DNA from: Achromobacter sp.
Lineage (GTDB): Bacteria > Pseudomonadota > Gammaproteobacteria > Burkholderiales > Burkholderiaceae_B
Length of the DNA: 13,099 nt
NCBI GenBank assembly: GCA_003454835.1
Contig: DMTA01000380.1
Span: 1 to 13,099 of the forward strand
Direction of reading: 5' to 3'
The translations under genes were made by a program, and so were the position numbers. The first letter of the stretch is position 1. The number at the start of each line of letters is the position of its first letter. Shown piece after piece: positions 1-8,231 of this stretch. Under the pieces are notes generated by a model that worked only from the letters and a program-made list of their open reading frames with translations, was not told where the DNA came from and ran no database searches.

Positions 1-2142
1 CAGCACGGGGCTGGCCGCGGCGGCCGCAATCATTGCCGCGCCGGTGGCGGCCAGGCCGGCGCCCCCTTGCGCCGTGCGGTCCTGGACCTTCATCGAAAAG
101 CCCGACGCGTTGCCCATCGACGGAATCGGCGGCGGATTCAGCGCAAAGATCATCGCCTGCGGAATCGACCGGAACGCCAGATTGCTGCGCCCGACCAGCG
201 CATCGACTGCCTCGGAACGATCGGTGCGCTCGCTCCATGGGTGCAGGTCCACGAACGACAGCGCCGCCGTCTGCCCTTGGCCGAAGAAATTGAACCCGAC
301 CACCGATGCCACGTTGCGCACGGCCGGCAACTGGCGCAGCTGGCTTTCGGCCTGCTGCACGGCGGCCTCGGTCTGGTCGGCCGTGGTGCCGGGCGCGCCG
401 GTGTACGACACGAAGAAATAGCCCTGGTCTTCCAGTGGCAGGTAGCCGCCCGGCAGGCGTGAAAACAAAAAGATCGTCAGCCCGCAGACGCCTAGAAAGA
501 TCAGCATCCAGCGCAGCGGGCGCAGCAGCATGTGCTCGACCGCCCGCACGTATTGGCGCGTCATCGCGTCAAAGCCGCCGTTGAACTTGTCGAACACCCA
601 CTGCTTGCCCTTCGAGATCCTGCCCTTGGGCGGCTGACCGTCCGGCAGCTTGAGCAGCGTCGCGCAGAGCGCGGCGCCCAGCGACAGCGCCAGCACCGTC
701 GACACGACGATCGCCACGGACAACGTGATGGAGAACTGTCGGTAGATCGCGCCGCTGGAGCCGGGAAACATCGCCATCGGCACGAACACCGCCACCAGCA
801 CCAGCGTGCTGGCGATGATCGGCCCCCACACCTGGCCCACCGCCTTGCGCGTGGCCTCGGGCGCCGAGATTTTTTCGTCCTGCATGATGCGGGCGACGTT
901 TTCCGACACCACGATGGCGTCATCGTTCAGCACCCCGATCGCCACCACCATGCCAAAGAGCGACAGCAGGTTGATGGACGCGCCAAACAGGAACAGGCCT
1001 GCGCAGGTGCCGATCAGCGCGATCGGCACGATCAGCGTGGGGATCAGCGTGCTGCGCCAGCTTTGCAGGAACAGGAACACCATCGCCGTCACCAGCAGCA
1101 GCGCCTCGACCATGGTGACCAGCACCGAGCTGATGGACGTCGTGATGAAGGGCGTGGTGTCGAACGGCACGGTCCAGCCGACGCCGGCCGGAAACACGGG
1201 CTCCAGCTCCGCCATCCGCTGACGCACCTGCCGGGCAACGTCCAGCGCATTGGCGTCGTTGGCCAGCTGGATGGCGATGCCGGCGGCCTCCTTGCCGTTG
1301 ACGCTCAGCCGGAAGTTGTAGCTTTCGTTGCCCAGTTCCACTCGCGCCACGTCGCCCAGCCGCACCAGCGAGCCGTCGTTGTTGACCCGCAGGATGACCT
1401 GCCGGAACTGCTCGGGCGTGGAAAAGCGGCTCTGCGCCACGATCTGCGCGTTGAAGTCCGCGCCGCGCGCCAGCGGCAGATCGCCCAACGACCCGCCGAT
1501 CGTCTGCGCATTCTGTTCCTGGACCGCACGCATCGCGTCGCTGGCCGACATCTGGAAGCTGGCCAGCTTGCGTTCGTCCAGCCAGATCCGCATGGCGTAC
1601 GACGACCCGAACAGCTGCACGTCGCCCACGCCGCGGATGCGGCGCAGCTCGTTCAGGATGTTGTTGGACGCGAAATTGCCCATCTCGACGGCGCTGACGT
1701 TGCCGCTTTCCGATTGCAGCGCCAGCAGCATCAGGAAGCCGGACGACGCCTTGGTCACCGCCACGCCAAGCTGGCGGACTTCCTGCGGCAGCCGGGGTTC
1801 GACCCGGCTCAGGCGGTCCTGCACCTGGCTGCGGGCCACGTCCAGATCCGTGCCCGGCTGCAGCGTCACCGTGATCTGCGCCGTGCCGTTGGCGCGGCTG
1901 ACCGACGCCATGTACAGGAAGTTGTCGACGCCGTTCATCTCCTCCTCGATGATGGAGGTGACCGTGCGGTCGATGGTGGTGGTGTCGGCGCCCCGGAAGG
2001 TCGCCTGGATCGTGATCGATGGCGGCGCGATGTTCGGGTATTGCTCCACCGGCAGCAGCACTACCGCGATCAGCCCGAACAGCAACAGGAACAACGCCAC
2101 CACCCAGGCGAATACCGGCCGCAAGACGAAGAATGAGCCCAT
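1..2142 (-). CDS. RND-family (HAE1, AcrB/MexB-like) multidrug efflux pump, inner-membrane subunit, C-terminus beyond window
   Basis: This is the proton-driven inner-membrane subunit of a tripartite drug exporter. The 714 codons present are an open frame from an ATG at 2142 to the window edge; AcrB-type pumps are about 1050 residues, so roughly a third is missing. The start reads MGSFFVLRPVFAWVV, followed by VEQYPNIAPP, as at the AcrB N-terminus. Other AcrB-like blocks are VGDVQLFGSSYAMRIW, FDTTPFITTSI, the TM4 motif NDDAIVVSENV and GAIYRQFSI. The two Asp of the proton relay fall at residues 407 and 408, the same numbers as in AcrB. LPGGYLPLEDQG marks entry into the second porter half. The residue before the Asp pair is Asn where AcrB has Val. 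The start lies 11 nt after the adaptor stop, with a GGAG about 7 nt upstream, so the two genes are co-transcribed. Family assignment is very sure; the substrate and exact orthologue (MexB, MexD or MexF type) cannot be told. Confidence 0.96.
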   Translation of the reverse strand, partial: MGSFFVLRPVFAWVVALFLLLFGLIAVVLLPVEQYPNIAPPSITIQATFRGADTTTIDRTVTSIIEEEMNGVDNFLYMASVSRANGTAQITVTLQPGTDLDVARSQVQDRLSRVEPRLPQEVRQLGVAVTKASSGFLMLLALQSESGNVSAVEMGNFASNNILNELRRIRGVGDVQLFGSSYAMRIWLDERKLASFQMSASDAMRAVQEQNAQTIGGSLGDLPLARGADFNAQIVAQSRFSTPEQFRQVILRVNNDGSLVRLGDVARVELGNESYNFRLSVNGKEAAGIAIQLANDANALDVARQVRQRMAELEPVFPAGVGWTVPFDTTPFITTSISSVLVTMVEALLLVTAMVFLFLQSWRSTLIPTLIVPIALIGTCAGLFLFGASINLLSLFGMVVAIGVLNDDAIVVSENVARIMQDEKISAPEATRKAVGQVWGPIIASTLVLVAVFVPMAMFPGSSGAIYRQFSITLSVAIVVSTVLALSLGAALCATLLKLPDGQPPKGRISKGKQWVFDKFNGGFDAMTRQYVRAVEHMLLRPLRWMLIFLGVCGLTIFLFSRLPGGYLPLEDQGYFFVSYTGAPGTTADQTEAAVQQAESQLRQLPAVRNVASVVGFNFFGQGQTAALSFVDLHPWSERTDRSEAVDALVGRSNLAFRSIPQAMIFALNPPPIPSMGNASGFSMKVQDRTAQGGAGLAATGAAMIAAAAASPVL

Positions 2143-2153
2143 GACCGACTCCG

Positions 2154-3311
2154 CTAGGGTTTCGCGGCTTGCTGTTCGACCGGGTCAACCTGTTGGCCTG
2201 GCCTTATCTTGTGCCAGCCATCCACGACCACTTTCTCCCCTGGTTCGAGGCCGCGGCGCACCAGCCAGCTTCCGGATATCTGCTCACCCACCTCGATCTG
2301 CCTGGGCACCGCCGTGTTGTCGGGTCCGATGACGAACACGGTGGCGGTGTCGCCGTTCAACCGCGCCGCGCGCGCGGGAATCAGAACGCCCTCCTCGCGC
2401 ACGCCGACGAGTATCCGACCGTTGACGAACTGGCCGGGCAGCAACTCACGCTGGGCGTTGTCGAAGCGAGCGCGGATGGTCTGCGCGCCCGTGGTCCGGT
2501 CAACGCTCAGATCCGCGAAATCCACGACGCCGGTCTCGCCGAACTCACGGCCGTTGGCCAGCGTAAGCTGCACGGGAAACGTATTGCCCGCCGTGGCCAG
2601 CGCGCCGGACCGCGCATAGTCGGTGAGGTCCATGATGGCCGTGTTGGACTTGGTGAATGTGGCGCTGATCGGCGACAGCTGGTTGACTTGCGCCAGCAGC
2701 GTGGCCGCCGATGCGCTGACCAGCGCGCCTTCGGTGACCAGCGCGCGGCCCACGCGCCCGGCAATGGGCGCCCTGACCGTGCAGCGGTCCAGCCGCAACT
2801 GCGCCAGCGTAACCGCGGCCTGCGCATCGGCCACATTGGCCTGCGCCTGGCCCAGCGCCGCCAGCGCCGCTTCGTATTCCTGCGCGCTGACCGCCTGGCG
2901 CTGCACCAGCGGACGGAACCGGTCCGTGACCGAGCGCGCATTCTTCTGCACAGCCTGGGCGCGTTGCAGCATGGCGTTGGCCTGGGCCAATTGCGCCTTG
3001 TAGTCGCTGGGGTCTATCTGGAACAGGGGGTCGCCGGCCTGCACGTCGCTGCCCTCGGTGTAGAGCAGTTTCTCGACGATGCCGTCGACGCGCGCCCGCA
3101 CTTCGGCGGTGCGGATGGGTTCGATCCGCCCGGGCAGATCCACGTTCAGGTCGACCGGCTGGCGGCCGACGGTCATCACGAACACCTTCATCGGTGCGAT
3201 GGTGACGGCCGCCGCGTCGTTCCGGTCACCACATCCTGCCGATGCAAGCGTCCATGCACCCACCAAGGCATACAACATGACACGACGGACATTGCTGCTT
3301 ACTTGCGTCAT
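2154..3311 (-). CDS. RND efflux periplasmic adaptor (membrane fusion protein, AcrA/MexA family)
   Basis: A 385-residue adaptor linking the RND pump to an outer-membrane channel. Residues 1-27 form a signal sequence with a hydrophobic core (about 11-23) ending in LASAGC, so Cys27 is the likely lipidation site; the -3 residue is Ser rather than the usual Leu, a weak lipobox. The lipoyl half-motifs are at about 68-100 (VRARVDGIVEKLLYTEGSDV, then DPLFQIDPSDY) and 178-200 (VRAPIAGRVGRALVTEGALV). They flank an Ala/Gln-rich alpha-hairpin at about 103-175. The beta-barrel follows at about 210-300 and the membrane-proximal domain at about 305-375. The length is typical of the family. The start is supported by GGGAG about 7 nt upstream in the minus-strand leader. 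The pump gene follows directly. No outer-membrane factor gene lies upstream; if present it would be beyond the left edge after the pump. Family call is sure, substrates unknown. Confidence 0.96.
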   Translation of the reverse strand: MTQVSSNVRRVMLYALVGAWTLASAGCGDRNDAAAVTIAPMKVFVMTVGRQPVDLNVDLPGRIEPIRTAEVRARVDGIVEKLLYTEGSDVQAGDPLFQIDPSDYKAQLAQANAMLQRAQAVQKNARSVTDRFRPLVQRQAVSAQEYEAALAALGQAQANVADAQAAVTLAQLRLDRCTVRAPIAGRVGRALVTEGALVSASAATLLAQVNQLSPISATFTKSNTAIMDLTDYARSGALATAGNTFPVQLTLANGREFGETGVVDFADLSVDRTTGAQTIRARFDNAQRELLPGQFVNGRILVGVREEGVLIPARAARLNGDTATVFVIGPDNTAVPRQIEVGEQISGSWLVRRGLEPGEKVVVDGWHKIRPGQQVDPVEQQAAKP

Positions 3312-3384
3312 CCACTACTCCCAGGCGGTAAGACTCAGGGTCTCGCGCTGCCCCCACCCCGCGTCGGCGTGAAGGGCCCTACTT

Positions 3385-3432
3385 GGACAGCTTATGTGTG
3401 GGACAGCTTATGTATGGGACAGCTTATGGTGG
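3385..3432. repeat. Three tandem copies of a 16-bp direct repeat
   Basis: The 12-base core GGACAGCTTATG occurs at 3385-3396, 3401-3412 and 3417-3428, exactly 16 bp apart. The first two full units differ at one base (TGTG versus TATG tail) and the third has a diverged tail. The array sits 74 bp upstream of the adaptor start codon, so in the sense of the efflux operon it reads as CATAAGCTGTCC repeated. A 16-bp period is about one and a half helical turns, so neighbouring copies face opposite sides of the helix. Possible roles are a regulator-binding array, or the end of a lost insertion element that carries repeated transposase sites. The sequence does not decide between them. Confidence 0.85.
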
Positions 3433-3442
3433 AGATGTTGCA

Positions 3443-3460
3443 GGCGCGCGTGGGCGCGCC
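3443..3460. repeat. Short perfect G+C inverted repeat (7-bp stem, 4-nt loop)
   Basis: GGCGCGC at 3443-3449 pairs perfectly with GCGCGCC at 3454-3460 around the loop GTGG. It lies just upstream of the 16-bp repeats as seen from the efflux operon. There is no T-run on either side, so it is not a standard intrinsic terminator. It may be a chance product of G+C-rich sequence. Confidence 0.4.
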
Positions 3461-3980
3461 GTACTGTCCTGCAGCCTATGAAGTGCCGGCGCAACTAGGC
3501 GCCTGGGAGATATGGCGTTGAAATGGGAGAAAGCCGCCAACCGGGAAAGATCCGATCCAGGCGAAACCTGCCCAAGTGGGGCAAGGCTGGTTTTGGCCCG
3601 GCGTCGTCCGGGCGCGATGCGAAGCAAACAAGACCATCGACTTTCGCACAAGCATCCTTTATGTCGTTGACGAGGAAGACTGGCTGAAAACGTGTTGCGT
3701 GGTCGAGCGGCGGACGTGGGATCCGCTTGCCTGCGCTGGCACAGTACATGCTGAGCGCGGCGCGAAAGCACAGCTTAAGTAGCGATGGCGCTAAGTGCAA
3801 GCTTTTCTATCTTTTCTCTTACACGCCGTCTCCCGCCGTCCACGAAAACCAAGGGTGGCAGGCGGTTGCGGCAGGATGCGGCGCGGGAGAAAAGTGGCGT
3901 GGAGAAACGGGACGAACGAACGATCTGTTGCCAGACAAAACAAATAGGAACAGAAAGAATCCTCCGACCCGCGCTGCGGA

Positions 3981-6900
3981 TCACTCGCGCAGTCGCAGCT
4001 TGCGCACCACTTCAAGCAGGTCGTCCAACGATACCGGCTTGCTGATGTGGGCGGAAAAGCCCGCGCTGACGGCTTCGCGCATGTCTTCCTTGGCGCCAAA
4101 ACCGGTCAGCGCGATGGACGGCAGGTCGCCGCCGCCGTCCTTCTCGCGAATGGCGCGCATCAGCGTATAGCCGTCCATCTCGGGCATGCCGATGTCCGAC
4201 AGCATCAGGTCAAAGCGGGCGGTTTGGAGGATCTCCAAGGCCTGCCGGCCGTTGGAGGCGGCAGTCACTTCAGCGCCTTCCATGTCCAGCAGCTCGTGCA
4301 TGATGTGCAGGACGTCCTCGGAGTCATCGACCAAAAGCACCTTCAGCCCTTCCAAAGGCATGTCGGCGTTGGCTTGCGGCGCGTCCTCGGTGTCAAGGGA
4401 ACCGGCCAGGTCCAGCCACACGGTGAAGCGCGCGCCAAGTCCCACGCCATCGGAATGGACCTGAATCGTGCCGCCATGCGCACCCACCAGCTCGCTGACA
4501 ACCGCCAGGCCGATGCCCAGTCCAGAGCTGGCGCCCGTCTTCTGGCGGACATCGCCCTGGCTGAACATGTCGAACACGCGGCCGATGAACAGCGGGTCGA
4601 TGCCCTGGCCCGTGTCGGCGACCTCCAGTTTCAAGCGGTTGTCCTCGACAGCCAGCTTGAGCGCGACTGACCCGCCTTCGGGCGTGAACTTGATCCCGTT
4701 GTTCAGCAGGTTCCAGATCACCTGTTCGATGCGCACGGGATCCGCATCCAGGTAGATCGCCCGCGCGGGATCGAAGTCACTGCGCAGATCGATGCTGGAC
4801 GAAGCCGCCACGGGCTTGAGCACCTCGAGGATGCTTTTCGCAATGGCCACGACGTCGATGATCGATTTATTCAGCGCCAGCTTGCCCGTCCGAACGCGCG
4901 AAAGATCCAGCAGATCGTCGATGATGCGGGCTTGGCCCTTGACCGAACGCTGGATCAGGTCCGTGGCACGCGCGGCGGGGCCGAAATTGCGGACGGCCGG
5001 CGTGCGGGCCAGCAGCTCGGCATTGAGCTGGATCAGATTGAGCGGGTGCTTCAGTTCGTGCGACACGACCGCAAAGAATTCGTCTTTCAGCACGCTGTCC
5101 GCGTGCGCGCGATCCAGGCGCGACTCCTGCTCGGCGTCTCGCAATTTCAAGTCTGTCACGTCGCGCACGATCTTGGCGAACCCCTGATACACAGGATCAT
5201 CCATACGGTTCACGCCGCCCGTGCAGAACACCAGGCTGCCATTCTTGCGCTTGTGCCAGCGTTCGTCAGGGGCGTAGCCGATCTTCCTGGCGCGATTCAG
5301 CTCATGCTCGGGTCTGCCGGCCGCGATGTCCTCGTCGGTGAAGATGATCGCAATGGGCTTGCCTTCCGCCTCGGCGCTGGTGTAGCCGAACATCAGCTCA
5401 GCGCCGATGTTCCAGTTGGTGATGATGCCTTCGTTATCCAGCGTCATGATGCCGAAGTCGCGCGCGCTTTCAGTCATCAGCTTCAAGTGAGCCTCGCCCA
5501 GTCGCACGCTTTCTTCTGCCTTGCGCCGGTCCGTGATGTCGATGAACGTAAGGACCGCGCCTTCGATGCGATGGTCACCGCTCCGGTACGGCAGCAGCCG
5601 CGCCAGATACCAACGGTCCGTCGTGCTGTGCACCTCGCGCTCCAAGGGGCGCAGCAGTTCAAACACGCCGGCGGCATCCTTGGCCAGGTCCGGGTACTCC
5701 AGACGATGCGTGATGTCGAGCACCGAACGTCCGGCGTCGCTCGGAATCACATTGAAGATGTCGGCCGCGCGGGGAGTGAACCACTGGATGCGCATCATGC
5801 GATCCACGAACACCGTGGCAATGTCGGTGGACGCGATCAGGTTTTGCAGGTCGTCATTGATCTTCGCGGTTTCATCGACCTTGGCCTTCAGTTCCGCATT
5901 GACCGTGATCAGCTCCTCGTTGACGGACTGCAGCTCTTCCTTGCCGGTCTCCAATTCTTCCGTGGTGGAGCGCAACTCTTCGTTGATGGCCTGAAGCTCT
6001 TCGTTGGAGGCCTTCAGTTCTTCGGTAGATGTTTCCGCCTGCTCGATGGTCGCCTGCAACTGGCCCCTGGTGCGTTGGAGTTCGGCCTCCAGTTGCGTCA
6101 GTACCACGGCGGAGCCCGTCGCGGGGCTGACAACACCCTCTGCGCTCATGATGTCCTCGACCTCCTCGAACAACACAAGCAGGTAATCGCTGGCCGATTC
6201 CTCATGCCGGAATGGTCGCACCACCATGTTGACGTAGGTCTGGCGCTCGCCCAGCGTCATTCTCACGCGCCGCGCCTCGACACTCTTTCGCGAATGCAGG
6301 GCCTGAAACATCGCAGTGCGCAATTCCGTGCGCAATTCGGGATGCACCGACAAGGGCAGATTGCGGGACGGTTCGCCGCCCGGGTGGCGCAGGAAGCGGC
6401 CTGCCCGCTCCGAGATGTGCACGATATCGCTGTGGGCGTCGACGATGACACTGGGCGGCGCAAACATTTCGAGCGCACGTTGATGCACAGCGGCATACGA
6501 GACCTTGGGCTGGCGAACCGGCGCCGCCGAGGCGTGCACCGGCCGAACGTGATTAATCCTCCCGTCGGTCAGTTCGGGCATGCCGCTCAGTTGCGACGGC
6601 GTTTCCCGAGCGATATAGATGCGGTGGCGCTTGTCCACCACCTGAAAAAGCTGCGGGCACGCATCGGCCGATTCGGAACTGCCGAGGAAAAGATGACCGC
6701 CCGGCTTCAATGCGAAGTGAAACATGCGCAACACGTCGCGCTGCACTTCGCGGTCCAGGTAGATCAAGAGGTTGCGGCAACTGACCAGATCCAGCTTCGA
6801 GAACGGTGGATCGCGCAGGATGTTGTGGACGGCAAACAGCACCCGCTCGCGGATTTCCTTCTTGACGCAGTACTCGTTGTCCTGCTCGCTGAAGAAGCTT

Positions 6901-8111
6901 TGCAGCATGGCTTCAGGCACGTCGCCCTTGATTGCCATCGGATAAGCCGCCGCTCGGCCCACGGCTAGCGCAGATTCGTCGATGTCGGTGGCAAATAACT
7001 GGATCTTGGGCGGGTGGGGCAACGCATCGGCCTGTGCGCTCATCAGCATGGCCAGCGAATACGCCTCTTCACCTGTAGAACACCCGGCAACCCAGGCGCG
7101 CAACGCCACTTCCGGCGTGTTGCTCAGCGACTTCAGCAGCTTGGGCAACACGAATTCATCCAGATTGGCGAAAGCTTCCTTGTCCCGGAAAAACTGCGTG
7201 ACGCCAATGAGCATATCGGACAGCAGTTTAGGGGTCTCGTCGATGCGTTCCTGAAGCAGCTTTCCGTATTCGGGCAAGGTTGACACGCCCGTGACCTGCA
7301 TGCGGCGCTCGATTCGGCGAAGCACGGTGGCCTTCTTATAGTGGCGGAAATCGTGCGCCGTGCGGGCGCGCAAGAGGGCAAGGATGTCCCGCAACGCGTT
7401 GCGCTCCTGTTGCGCCCCGTCCGTCGCCTGCTCGGCATCCGCGGCGCCGGAGGCCTCAGCCTCGGTCAGCGGCGGCAGATGGATGCTGCCCATGTTTTCC
7501 GCGATCTGTTTGAGACGCTGCGGCATGGTGGACACAGGCAGCACAATGTCCACCATGCCGGTGGAAATCGCATTGCGCGGCATGGTTCCGTGCTCTGCTT
7601 CCTCGGGCAACTGCGCGAACGTCACGCCGCCCTGTTCCTTGATGCGGGCAAGGCCCACCGATCCGTCGGAGCCGCCCCCCGACAGCACGATGCCCACGGC
7701 ACGGTTCGTATGCACATCGGCCAGCGTGCGGAAAAATTCGTCGATGGCAATCTGGCGGCCTTCCGGCCGGCTCGCCCCGGGCGAGATACGCAGATAGCCG
7801 TCATTCATCGACAGCGAGGCCGCCGGGGGAATTACGTAGACGTGATCGCGCAGAATAGGCACCGGCTTGGTGACCTGCTTGACCGGTAGCCCCGTGCAGG
7901 CCTGCAAAATCCTGTCGAGAATGCTTTCGTGATCGGGAGACAGATGCACCACGACGACGAAGGCCATGCCGGGCTTTGCCGGCATGTTCGAGAAGAAAGT
8001 CTTGAGCGCGTCGATCCCCCCGGCCGAAGCCCCCAGCCCGACCACCGGGAAGGTCAGGTCGCTGCGGGCGACTCCCGGTTTGTTGTTGGGAACGGACGGC
8101 GATTCGGACAT
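3981..8111 (-). CDS. CheB-CheR-PAS-histidine kinase-receiver fusion protein (chemotaxis-like hybrid sensor)
   Basis: A 1376-residue cytoplasmic signalling fusion. Order: CheB methylesterase (about 20-205) with the expected triad Ser29 in GLGASAGG, His56 in VVVVHLSPDH and Asp149 in SGGGSDGS; CheR (about 235-500) with TQFFRD at 305-310 and the SAM loop AGCSTGEEAYS at 342-352; a PAS-like segment (about 545-650); a Glu/Leu-rich coiled coil (about 670-760); two PAS domains (about 755-860 and 870-990); HisKA with phospho-acceptor His1018 in VVSHELKHP; HATPase with Asn1138, DTGQG at 1166-1170 and GLGIGL at 1197-1202; and a C-terminal receiver with Asp1306 in LSDIGMPEMDG, Thr1336 and Lys1358. Every catalytic residue checked is present. 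No membrane segment is seen, and the CheB part lacks its usual N-terminal receiver. No che or receptor gene is nearby. The start has only a weak AGG; a -10-like TATCAT lies about 40 nt upstream. Such fusions are known in proteobacteria; the signal is unknown. Confidence 0.95.
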   Translation of the reverse strand: MSESPSVPNNKPGVARSDLTFPVVGLGASAGGIDALKTFFSNMPAKPGMAFVVVVHLSPDHESILDRILQACTGLPVKQVTKPVPILRDHVYVIPPAASLSMNDGYLRISPGASRPEGRQIAIDEFFRTLADVHTNRAVGIVLSGGGSDGSVGLARIKEQGGVTFAQLPEEAEHGTMPRNAISTGMVDIVLPVSTMPQRLKQIAENMGSIHLPPLTEAEASGAADAEQATDGAQQERNALRDILALLRARTAHDFRHYKKATVLRRIERRMQVTGVSTLPEYGKLLQERIDETPKLLSDMLIGVTQFFRDKEAFANLDEFVLPKLLKSLSNTPEVALRAWVAGCSTGEEAYSLAMLMSAQADALPHPPKIQLFATDIDESALAVGRAAAYPMAIKGDVPEAMLQSFFSEQDNEYCVKKEIRERVLFAVHNILRDPPFSKLDLVSCRNLLIYLDREVQRDVLRMFHFALKPGGHLFLGSSESADACPQLFQVVDKRHRIYIARETPSQLSGMPELTDGRINHVRPVHASAAPVRQPKVSYAAVHQRALEMFAPPSVIVDAHSDIVHISERAGRFLRHPGGEPSRNLPLSVHPELRTELRTAMFQALHSRKSVEARRVRMTLGERQTYVNMVVRPFRHEESASDYLLVLFEEVEDIMSAEGVVSPATGSAVVLTQLEAELQRTRGQLQATIEQAETSTEELKASNEELQAINEELRSTTEELETGKEELQSVNEELITVNAELKAKVDETAKINDDLQNLIASTDIATVFVDRMMRIQWFTPRAADIFNVIPSDAGRSVLDITHRLEYPDLAKDAAGVFELLRPLEREVHSTTDRWYLARLLPYRSGDHRIEGAVLTFIDITDRRKAEESVRLGEAHLKLMTESARDFGIMTLDNEGIITNWNIGAELMFGYTSAEAEGKPIAIIFTDEDIAAGRPEHELNRARKIGYAPDERWHKRKNGSLVFCTGGVNRMDDPVYQGFAKIVRDVTDLKLRDAEQESRLDRAHADSVLKDEFFAVVSHELKHPLNLIQLNAELLARTPAVRNFGPAARATDLIQRSVKGQARIIDDLLDLSRVRTGKLALNKSIIDVVAIAKSILEVLKPVAASSSIDLRSDFDPARAIYLDADPVRIEQVIWNLLNNGIKFTPEGGSVALKLAVEDNRLKLEVADTGQGIDPLFIGRVFDMFSQGDVRQKTGASSGLGIGLAVVSELVGAHGGTIQVHSDGVGLGARFTVWLDLAGSLDTEDAPQANADMPLEGLKVLLVDDSEDVLHIMHELLDMEGAEVTAASNGRQALEILQTARFDLMLSDIGMPEMDGYTLMRAIREKDGGGDLPSIALTGFGAKEDMREAVSAGFSAHISKPVSLDDLLEVVRKLRLRE

Positions 8112-8231
8112 TTTTAGCCTGTGGTTGCGTGCGTGGGAGTATCCGCCATGATACAGCCGCCAGTTTGCGTCAGGTGCCGTAAAAGCCGTCTCAAAGACAG
8201 ATGTTCGCCGTCGTTGCGCAGCGTCTTCAAC
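8112..8231. other. 120-bp spacer between nadE and the CheB-CheR kinase
   Basis: Both flanking genes run on the minus strand, nadE first. The spacer has no obvious hairpin terminator. On the minus strand TATCAT (8148-8153), five of six matches to the -10 consensus, sits about 37 nt before the kinase start, but no good -35 lies 16-18 nt further up. The kinase may have its own weak or activator-dependent promoter here rather than be expressed with nadE. Confidence 0.3.

Larger units (their letters stand above)
3312..3980. other. Intergenic region without a convincing gene, upstream of the efflux operon
   Basis: These 669 bases lie between the end of the CheB-CheR kinase and the adaptor start. 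They must hold the efflux operon promoter, but I see no clear -35/-10 pair. The near part holds three 16-bp direct repeats and a short G+C-rich hairpin. The far part, about 3780-3970, has runs of A and T that stand out from the G+C-rich flanks. Short open frames exist on both strands: plus 3576-3782 (68 codons) and minus 3495-3800 (101 codons). They overlap, lack a good ribosome site, and match no family I recognise. The plus frame continues upstream across a TGA at 3519-3521 into another open stretch, which could be a decayed gene or chance. No TetR, LysR or MarR-type regulator is present, although such a gene often flanks RND operons. Confidence 0.6.

Noticed and set aside
532..2136. 534-codon plus-strand open frame opposite the RND pump
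   Set aside because: His/Arg/Gln-rich translation with no family likeness; it is the antisense shadow of a clear AcrB-like gene in G+C-rich DNA.
3385..3432. CRISPR array
   Set aside because: The repeats are contiguous 16-bp units without spacers, and there are only three copies.
2169..3521. 450-codon plus-strand open frame opposite the adaptor
   Set aside because: Antisense to a complete membrane fusion protein, with low-complexity composition. Only its last part, outside the adaptor gene, is mentioned in the gap description.
4932..6968. 678-codon plus-strand open frame opposite the CheB-CheR kinase
   Set aside because: Shadow frame produced by codon bias; the minus-strand frame carries all domain motifs over the whole length.
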